In this document: positions 6,897-11,875 of the stretch, one piece after another | Numbering within the stretch: position 1 is the stretch's first letter | How the letters are laid out: each line of letters opens with the position of its first letter | Source of the DNA: Lysobacterales bacterium CG02_land_8_20_14_3_00_62_12 | GTDB taxonomy: Bacteria; Pseudomonadota; Gammaproteobacteria; Xanthomonadales; Ahniellaceae | Direction of reading: 5' to 3' | Length of the DNA stretch: 11,875 nt | NCBI GenBank assembly: GCA_002785585.1 | Contig: PEUI01000419.1 | Coordinates: 1 to 11,875, forward strand | Notes under the pieces: model-generated | What the model was told of the DNA's origin: nothing | The model's input: only the letters and a program-made list of their open reading frames with translations | Database searches by the model: none | Position numbers and translations under genes: made by a program

Positions 6897-7802
6897 TTAC
6901 TTGCCGCCATGCAACCGCGCGCTCGAAGCAGGCGGTTGGCGGCGCTGCTGGATCAATTGCGCGAGGATGCTGACGGCAATTTCTTCCGGCGTTTCGGCGC
7001 CGAGTTCGATGCCGATCGGCGCGTGCAACAGCGGCACGGGCAGGCCTTGCCGGCGTAGCGTTTGCTGCACTTCATGGATACGGCGCTGGCTGCCCATCAT
7101 GCCGATGAAGCGCGGTTGTTGTTGGCTGAGTGCGGCGAGTGCGGCGACATCTTGCGGAAACGCACGGTTGAGCAGCACCACGTAGACCGGCCGATCGGTG
7201 GCAAACGCCCGGTTGAGTTGCTGGTAATCGCCATGCAGTTGCGTGGCTTTGGCAAAGCCGTTGCCGACAAATCCGCCGGCGGTTTCGGCGAATGCCCAGA
7301 GATCAAAATCCAGCGTCAGCGCCAACGTGTACAAGGCCAACGCACAGTGGCCAGCGCCGATGATCAGCAGGCGATCATCGGGGGCAAGGGTGGCGCCAGC
7401 GTCGCTGCTGCCGAGTTCGGCGGCGGAGAGCCCAACGCGGTGTCCGCTGTGGAGGGCGTTGGCAATCTGTTGGGCGCGGGCGCGGTCGTCGCTGCCGGCC
7501 CAGCGCCGCAGGGCCAGTTGCATGCTGCCGCCGCAGATGCCGACGGCGTCGCTACCGCCGCCAAGATCAATGGTCAGTGGCATGGCGACTGGGTCGCCGC
7601 TGGCCAGCAGCGCGCGCGCGGCGGCGATGACGCGGGCTTCGGCGAGGCCGCCGCCGATGCTGAAGGCAGTGCTGTGGGCGCTGATCAACATTTTGCTGCC
7701 GGCCTTGCGCGGGGTTGCGCCGCGGCTGTCGATCACACTGGCGACGACCACGGGGTCATCGCCGAGCCAGCTCACCAGACGTGCATAAAGTCGTTCGTTC
7801 AT
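6897..7802 (-). CDS. xdhC: Xanthine dehydrogenase accessory protein XdhC
   Basis: A 301-aa chaperone of the XdhC/CoxI family. In Rhodobacter capsulatus XdhC binds molybdenum cofactor, supports its sulfuration by a cysteine desulfurase and delivers it to the XdhB subunit; it is not part of the mature enzyme. Seen: the N-terminal domain with SRGATPRKAGSKMLI (26-40), SIGGGLAE (48-55) and GICGG (88-92, Cys90); a Rossmann-like domain starting at LLIIGAGHCALAL (145-157); IGMMGSQRR (233-241); and the family ending PIGIELGAETPEEIAVSIL (262-280). The length is normal. It is the last gene of xdhABC, 39 bp after xdhB, with a weak ribosome binding site. Its 3' end converges on the ImmA/IrrE-like gene with 71 bp between. 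That gap has only a weak 5-bp hairpin (6827-6841) and no T-run. Confidence 0.94.
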   Translation of the reverse strand: MNERLYARLVSWLGDDPVVVASVIDSRGATPRKAGSKMLISAHSTAFSIGGGLAEARVIAAARALLASGDPVAMPLTIDLGGGSDAVGICGGSMQLALRRWAGSDDRARAQQIANALHSGHRVGLSAAELGSSDAGATLAPDDRLLIIGAGHCALALYTLALTLDFDLWAFAETAGGFVGNGFAKATQLHGDYQQLNRAFATDRPVYVVLLNRAFPQDVAALAALSQQQPRFIGMMGSQRRIHEVQQTLRRQGLPVPLLHAPIGIELGAETPEEIAVSILAQLIQQRRQPPASSARLHGGK

Positions 7803-7841
7803 TGCTGCGTGGCGGTCGGCGGTTGGTGGTTGGGCGCGTTT

Positions 7842-10142
7842 TCAGTGGCCACGGACGGCAGTAATGGCGCGATAAATGGCTTCCGGCGTGGCCGGTGATG
7901 CCAACGCCACCTGCGCTGAAGAGCCGAACGCCGCGACCGCTTCGCGAATCGCTTCGCGCACGCTCAAGGCCAACATCAGCGGCGGCTCGCCGACCCCTTT
8001 GCTGCCGAAAATGACCTCGGTGCTGACGGCGCTGCGGCGTTGGTACAGGTTTACCCGAAAGTCTTCAGGCACTTCGCCCAGGGTCGGAATCTTGTAGGTG
8101 CTGGGCGCATCGGTGAGCAGCCGACCATTATCGCCAAAGCGCAATTCTTCGCAGGTAAGCCAGCCCATGCCTTGGACAAAGCCGCCCTCGATCTGGCCGC
8201 GATCAATGCCTTCCAGCAGCGACTCACCGACATCGTGCAACAGATCCACCCGCCGCAAGCGGTGGCGGCCGGTATAGCCACAGACTTCGACCTCGCTGAC
8301 GGCGGCACCGTAAGCAAAGTAATAGAACGGATGACCGTAGCCGCGCGCGGCGTCCCAGCTCAAGCCCGGCGTGCGGTAGTAGCCGGTGGCAGCGAGACTG
8401 ACGCGGGCACTGTAAGCGGCGCGTACCAAGTCGCCAAAGCCGAAGGTGTTGGCCGGGGCGTTGGCCAGAAACACTTGATCGTGCTGAAAGCGAACCTCGC
8501 TTTCGGCGCCGTGCAATGCCGCCGCCGCGATCGGGCGCAGGCGCGCCAGCAGGATTTCGCAGGCGGCCTTCACCGCCTGGCCGTTCAAGTCGGCACCGCT
8601 GCTGGCGGCGGTGGCCGAAGTATTCGGCACCTTGTCGGTGCTGGTGACCATGACTCGAATGCGATCCACCGATACGCCAAGCACGCGCGCCGCCACCGCC
8701 AGCATTTTGCTGTGCAGGCCCTGACCCATTTCGGTGCCGCCATGATTGAGCTGGATACTGCCGTCGGTATAAATCAGCACCAGCGCACCGGCCTGGTTGT
8801 AGTCGGTCTTGTTGAAGGAAATGCCGAACTTGACCGGGGTGATCGCGATGCCGCGTTTGCGCTCGCTGATGCTGGCGTTGTCGGCGTTGATCTGCGCACG
8901 GCGTCGCTCAAAATCGCTGCTGGTTTTGAGCTGCTGCCAAAGGTCGGCGAGGTGGTTATCGACCACCGGCTGGCCGTAGTGGGTGGTGTTGCGATCCGGG
9001 GTTTGGTCGGCGCAATAAAAATTGCGTTCGCGCACCAGATCCGCCGGCAGGCCGAGGAAACGCGCCACCCGATCAATGATTTCTTCCGCCACCAGCATCC
9101 CTTGCGGCCCGCCAAAACCACGAAACGCCGTGTTCGACGGCAGATGAGTCTTGGCGATATAGCCAGTGACGGCGACATGCGGAATGAAGTAGGCGTTGTC
9201 GATATGCACCATCGCCCGCATCAGCACCGGCGGCGATAGATCGGCGCTCCAGCCGCCGTCGGCGTACAGCTCGGCCTTGAGCGCCAACAACCTGCCGTCG
9301 CCATCGAAACCGACTTGGTAACGGCTCAAAAAAGGATGGCGCTTGCCGGTCAATTGCATATCCAGGGCGCGGCGCAATTTGATCCGCGTCGGCCGACCGC
9401 TGAGCTGCACCGACAGCGCCGCGAGCGCGGCAAACGGATTTGCCTGGGTCTCCTTGCCGCCAAAGCCACCACCCATCCGCAGACACCGGCAGATCACCCG
9501 ATGCGCGGCGATGCCGAGCACCTGCGCCACCATCATCTGGGTCTCGCTCGGGTGCTGGGTGGAAGCGGTCACGAGAATATTGCCGGCCGCATCGAAACTG
9601 GCCCAACTGGTCTGCGTCTCCAGATAAAAATGATCCTGGCCACCGCTGGCAACTTCACCCGCTAGTTGGAATGCTGCCGCTGCCAAGGCCGTCGTCGCAT
9701 CGCCGCGTTGCACCTGCGCCGGCGGAAAATGCCAGGCCTGATCGGCGATCGCGGCCTCGATACCAAGCCGCGCCGGCAGTGCCTGATAGCGCACCGCCAC
9801 CAGGCTGGCGGCGGTGATTGCTGTGGCCTCGTCTTCGGCCAGCACCCAGGCCACCGCCTGCCCGTAATAGAGAACCCGTTCGGCCGGGATCAGCGGTTCG
9901 TCAGGCAGGATCGGGCCGGTGTTGTTTTGGCCCGGAATATCCGCCGCCGTCAACACCCGAACCACGCCGGGCAAAGCCAGCGCCCGCGTCGCATCGATCC
10001 CCAGAATGCGGGCGTGGGCGTGCGGCGCCGTCACCGGATAAAGGCTAAGCAGATCCCGCGGCGGCGTTTGTTCATCGGTGTAAATCGCCGTACCGGTGAC
10101 GTGACCGAAGGCGCTTTCGTGGCCGCCAGCGCGCGCGCTCAT
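7842..10142 (-). CDS. xdhB: Xanthine dehydrogenase molybdenum-binding large subunit
   Basis: A 766-aa molybdopterin subunit that hydroxylates hypoxanthine to xanthine and xanthine to urate in the cytoplasm; electrons pass to XdhA. Named by the Rhodobacter/Pseudomonas convention (the E. coli naming differs). Active-site residues align with R. capsulatus and bovine enzymes: E231 in GGGFGGKETQ (GluB232/Glu802), R309 in LMRAMVH (ArgB310/Arg880), R341 and F343 in AFRGFGG (bovine Arg912/Phe914), F443 in KFGISF (Phe1009) and the catalytic base E719 in KGVGEPP (GluB730/Glu1261). After F443 comes Asn where bovine XDH has Thr1010. Cofactor-contact blocks such as HGGTEMGQGL and SSGADLNGQA are intact. 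The start is the ATG overlapping the xdhA stop (ATGA) and begins MSARAGGHESAFGHV, as in relatives; the frame is open 14 codons further upstream, but that part lies inside xdhA. Confidence 0.96.
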   Translation of the reverse strand: MSARAGGHESAFGHVTGTAIYTDEQTPPRDLLSLYPVTAPHAHARILGIDATRALALPGVVRVLTAADIPGQNNTGPILPDEPLIPAERVLYYGQAVAWVLAEDEATAITAASLVAVRYQALPARLGIEAAIADQAWHFPPAQVQRGDATTALAAAAFQLAGEVASGGQDHFYLETQTSWASFDAAGNILVTASTQHPSETQMMVAQVLGIAAHRVICRCLRMGGGFGGKETQANPFAALAALSVQLSGRPTRIKLRRALDMQLTGKRHPFLSRYQVGFDGDGRLLALKAELYADGGWSADLSPPVLMRAMVHIDNAYFIPHVAVTGYIAKTHLPSNTAFRGFGGPQGMLVAEEIIDRVARFLGLPADLVRERNFYCADQTPDRNTTHYGQPVVDNHLADLWQQLKTSSDFERRRAQINADNASISERKRGIAITPVKFGISFNKTDYNQAGALVLIYTDGSIQLNHGGTEMGQGLHSKMLAVAARVLGVSVDRIRVMVTSTDKVPNTSATAASSGADLNGQAVKAACEILLARLRPIAAAALHGAESEVRFQHDQVFLANAPANTFGFGDLVRAAYSARVSLAATGYYRTPGLSWDAARGYGHPFYYFAYGAAVSEVEVCGYTGRHRLRRVDLLHDVGESLLEGIDRGQIEGGFVQGMGWLTCEELRFGDNGRLLTDAPSTYKIPTLGEVPEDFRVNLYQRRSAVSTEVIFGSKGVGEPPLMLALSVREAIREAVAAFGSSAQVALASPATPEAIYRAITAVRGH

Positions 10143-11521
10143 GAGCATTGCTCGGCAACGAATTGCCGCCACAAATTGCCGCACAGCTGGCGTCGATAGT
10201 CGGCGCTGGCACGGTGATCGCCAAGCGGCGTGAACTCGCCTTCGAGCAGTTCTTGGGCGTGGAGAACGGTCTCGGCGTTGAGTGGCTTGCCGAGCAAATA
10301 CGCTTCGGTGATGCGTGCCCGCGACGGCGTGGCGGCGACCCCGCCGTAGGCCAAACGGACGGTTTGGACGGTCTGCTGCGAATCCAGCCGCAGGGCAAAC
10401 ACTGCGGCAACAATGCTGATGTCATCGGTCGGCCGCTTGGCGACTTTGTAGGCGGCGCTGCGCAGGCCCGGTGGTCGCGGCAGGCGCACGCCGAGGATCA
10501 GTTCATCGGCGCGCAAGGCGGTCTTTCGATAGTCCAGAAAATAGCCATCGATCGGTATCACGCGCTCGCCGTCTTGACCGCGACAGTGCACTTCGGCATC
10601 CAGCGCCAACAGCACCGGCAGCAGGTCGCCGATCGGTGAGGCGCTGCCCAGATTGCCGCCGAGGGTGGCGCGATTTTTGACCTGGCGCGCCGCAAACCAG
10701 GGCAGCATCTGCGCGAGCGTCGGCACCACGTCGGCCAACGCTTTCTCGATGCGGCTCAAGCTGACGCCAGCGCCGATCCATACGGAATCTGCGGTCACTT
10801 CCAAGCGCTGCAGTTCGGCGATCCGGTCCAGCGCAATCAGCACCGGCGCCGTTGTCTGGCCATGACTGAGCTGCACCCCCACATCGGTGGCGCCAGCGAT
10901 CCAGGCGGCATCGGCATGTTGCGCCTTCAGTGCAAGCGCGGCCGCGACACTGAGCGGGCTGTAAAAATCGCCCACTGCCGGCGTCGCCACCGCTGCCACT
11001 GGCGCCGCTGCCACTGGCGCAGTTGGCACAATCGCCCACGCCGACTGATCCAGCGTTGCCGCCGCCAGTTGCTGGGTGGCCCGCCGGATCGGTGCATAGC
11101 CGGTGCAGCGGCACAGGTTGCCCTCGGTGGTGGCATCGCCAAGCTCGCCATTCATGCAGCCGACAAACAGGCTCATCACAAAGCCCGGTGTGCAATAACC
11201 GCATTGCGACCCGCCGGCATCGATCAGTGCCTGCTGTGCCGGGTGCAGCACACCGTTGCGGGCCAGCGACTCCACCGTCAGCACGCACCGTCCGGGCAGC
11301 GCGCCGACCGGCAACAGGCAACTGTTCACTGCTTGATAGCGCGTCACTCCGTCCTGATCGCTCACCTGCCAAGCCACCGTGCAGGCGCCGCAGTCGCCAT
11401 CGGCGCACCCTTCCTTGGTGCCGGTCAGGCCGTGCTGCTGCAACCAACGCAGCAAAGATTGCTTGGGATCGGTCGCGGTCAGCGCCATGCGGCGGCCATT
11501 GAGTTCGAAGGTTGGGGTCAT
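10139..11521 (-). CDS. xdhA: Xanthine dehydrogenase small subunit (2Fe-2S and FAD)
   Basis: A 460-aa subunit carrying two [2Fe-2S] clusters and FAD, passing electrons from the molybdenum centre to NAD+. The N-terminal ferredoxin-like domain has C39-x4-C44-x2-C47-x20-C68. The next helical domain has C107-x2-C110 and C137-x-C139 (NLCRCTGYAPI). An Ala/Pro/Val linker (about 167-183) contains a 5-residue repeat. The FAD domain follows, with IAGATDVGVQL (208-218) and ATLGGNLGSASPIGDLLP, then the CO dehydrogenase flavoprotein C-terminal domain. Length matches the R. capsulatus subunit (about 460 aa). The start chosen is ATG 11521 (MTPTFELNGRR), where homologues begin; the frame stays open 30 codons upstream to a TTG at 11611 and includes an ATG at 11575, but that extension is not like the family. 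The ribosome binding site is weak. The stop overlaps xdhB by ATGA. Confidence 0.95.
   Translation of the reverse strand: MTPTFELNGRRMALTATDPKQSLLRWLQQHGLTGTKEGCADGDCGACTVAWQVSDQDGVTRYQAVNSCLLPVGALPGRCVLTVESLARNGVLHPAQQALIDAGGSQCGYCTPGFVMSLFVGCMNGELGDATTEGNLCRCTGYAPIRRATQQLAAATLDQSAWAIVPTAPVAAAPVAAVATPAVGDFYSPLSVAAALALKAQHADAAWIAGATDVGVQLSHGQTTAPVLIALDRIAELQRLEVTADSVWIGAGVSLSRIEKALADVVPTLAQMLPWFAARQVKNRATLGGNLGSASPIGDLLPVLLALDAEVHCRGQDGERVIPIDGYFLDYRKTALRADELILGVRLPRPPGLRSAAYKVAKRPTDDISIVAAVFALRLDSQQTVQTVRLAYGGVAATPSRARITEAYLLGKPLNAETVLHAQELLEGEFTPLGDHRASADYRRQLCGNLWRQFVAEQCS
10990..11019. repeat. Exact 15-bp tandem duplication in the XdhA linker
   Basis: CCGCTGCCACTGGCG occurs twice head to tail (10990-11004, 11005-11019). 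On the minus strand it encodes PVAAA-PVAAV in the linker between the iron-sulfur and FAD domains. The repeat length is a multiple of three, so copy-number change would keep the frame. It probably arose by slippage in a flexible linker. Confidence 0.8.
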
Positions 11522-11720
11522 CGCTAAAGAGTAGCGCCAAGCGCCGACCGTTTGCTGGCGTAGCAGCGTCCCCATCAATCGCCCGGATGCAGCGCAGCGC
11601 GCGCTCAACAATGGCGCCGATCAGCCGGGGATGACGCTACCGCAAGCGCCATGGCTGCTTGACCGTAGCCGCCAATCACCACAACCAGCGCCTCGGTAGC
11701 GATGATCCGGCGCCTTGCGC
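11522..11720. other. Spacer between dtd and xdhA
   Basis: A 199-bp stretch that would carry the promoter of xdhABC if the operon is separate from dtd. I see no convincing -35/-10 pair. Structures present are an 8-bp inverted repeat, CGCTACCG at 11635-11642 and CGGTAGCG at 11694-11701, with a 51-nt gap, and an imperfect direct repeat: GCGCTCAACAATGGCGC at 11601-11617 and GCGCTCAATGGCGC at 11717-11730. The second copy covers the dtd stop. The upstream extension of the xdhA frame (to 11611) is not family-like and is treated as non-coding. Confidence 0.5.
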
Positions 11721-11875
11721 TCAATGGCGCACTGTCAGCAAAAAAGTCACCGGCCCGTCATTGACCAGATCCACTTGCATATGCGCGCCAAAGCGCCCGG
11801 TCGCCACCTGCGGATGCGCGGCGCTGGCCAACTCGACCAATCGATCAAACCAACGTCGGCCCACTTCCGGTGGCG
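11721..11875 (-). CDS. dtd: D-aminoacyl-tRNA deacylase, C-terminal end (5' truncated by window)
   Basis: The last 50 codons of a DTD-family enzyme, which hydrolyses D-amino acids wrongly attached to tRNA and is a chiral proofreading factor in the cytoplasm. Visible are PPEVGRRWFDRLVELA, the helix near the C-terminus, VATGRFGAHMQVDLVNDG, and the signature NDGPVTF. That signature contains the Gly-Pro pair (NxGPVT motif) that lines the active site and rejects L-amino acids. The ending FLLTVRH then TGA is a normal C-terminus. The N-terminal SQ motif is outside the window. It lies on the same strand as xdhA and 199 bp upstream, so read-through into the xdh operon is possible. Confidence 0.93.
   Translation of the reverse strand, partial: PPEVGRRWFDRLVELASAAHPQVATGRFGAHMQVDLVNDGPVTFLLTVRH

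Noticed and set aside
6843..7058. Plus-strand frame beginning VKVIGVQIDGESW in the gap before xdhC, reading like a gene fragment
   Set aside because: It has no start codon near its beginning and most of it is antisense to the end of xdhC. About 18 codons in the gap are too few to support a pseudogene.
8040..9239. A 399-codon open frame on the plus strand within xdhB
   Set aside because: Antisense shadow of the molybdenum subunit; its composition follows the third positions of xdhB and no family motif is visible.
11522..11611. N-terminal extension of XdhA by 30 residues from TTG 11611
   Set aside because: The extension does not resemble the family; homologues begin at the MTPTFELNG-like position used here.

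Overview
The window looks like a chromosomal segment of a high-GC proteobacterium, most likely a gammaproteobacterium of the Xanthomonadales type. The basis is the compact mreB-mreC-mreD-mrdA-rodA cluster, the GC-rich codon use and the two-subunit xanthine dehydrogenase operon. This placement is inferred from gene content and was not tested by any search.

Layout. (1) Positions 1-4759, plus strand, hold the rod-shape (elongasome) operon: the 3' end of mreB, then complete mreC, mreD, mrdA (PBP2) and rodA. The last four are joined by 4-bp start/stop overlaps (GTGA, ATGA, ATGA). MreB, MreC and MreD organise the machinery in which RodA polymerises and PBP2 cross-links peptidoglycan along the side wall. 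(2) Positions 4786-4948 hold a 157-bp nested inverted-repeat element with perfect 23-bp terminal repeats and short direct repeats (TAA, or CTAA) at its edges. It looks like a MITE or a large palindromic repeat inserted just after rodA. (3) Positions 5033-6825, plus strand, hold two genes overlapping by ATGA, with visibly lower GC than their neighbours. They encode an uncharacterised 143-aa protein and a 454-aa protein whose C-terminal third resembles the ImmA/IrrE (M78) metallopeptidase family but lacks the HEXXH zinc site. This pair is the candidate undescribed system in the window: a toxin-antitoxin-like, regulatory or defence module. (4) Positions 6897-11521, minus strand, hold xdhA-xdhB-xdhC (transcribed in that order): the FeS/FAD subunit, the molybdenum subunit and the cofactor-sulfuration chaperone of xanthine dehydrogenase, for hypoxanthine/xanthine oxidation to urate. 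The active-site residues of XdhB are intact. (5) Positions 11721-11875, minus strand, hold the 3' end of dtd (D-aminoacyl-tRNA deacylase), which lies upstream of xdhA in the same direction.

The core genes on both sides are ordinary. The repeat element and the two-gene module sit between two conserved housekeeping/catabolic operons and look like an accessory insertion. No tRNA, rRNA, CRISPR array or complete insertion sequence was seen.
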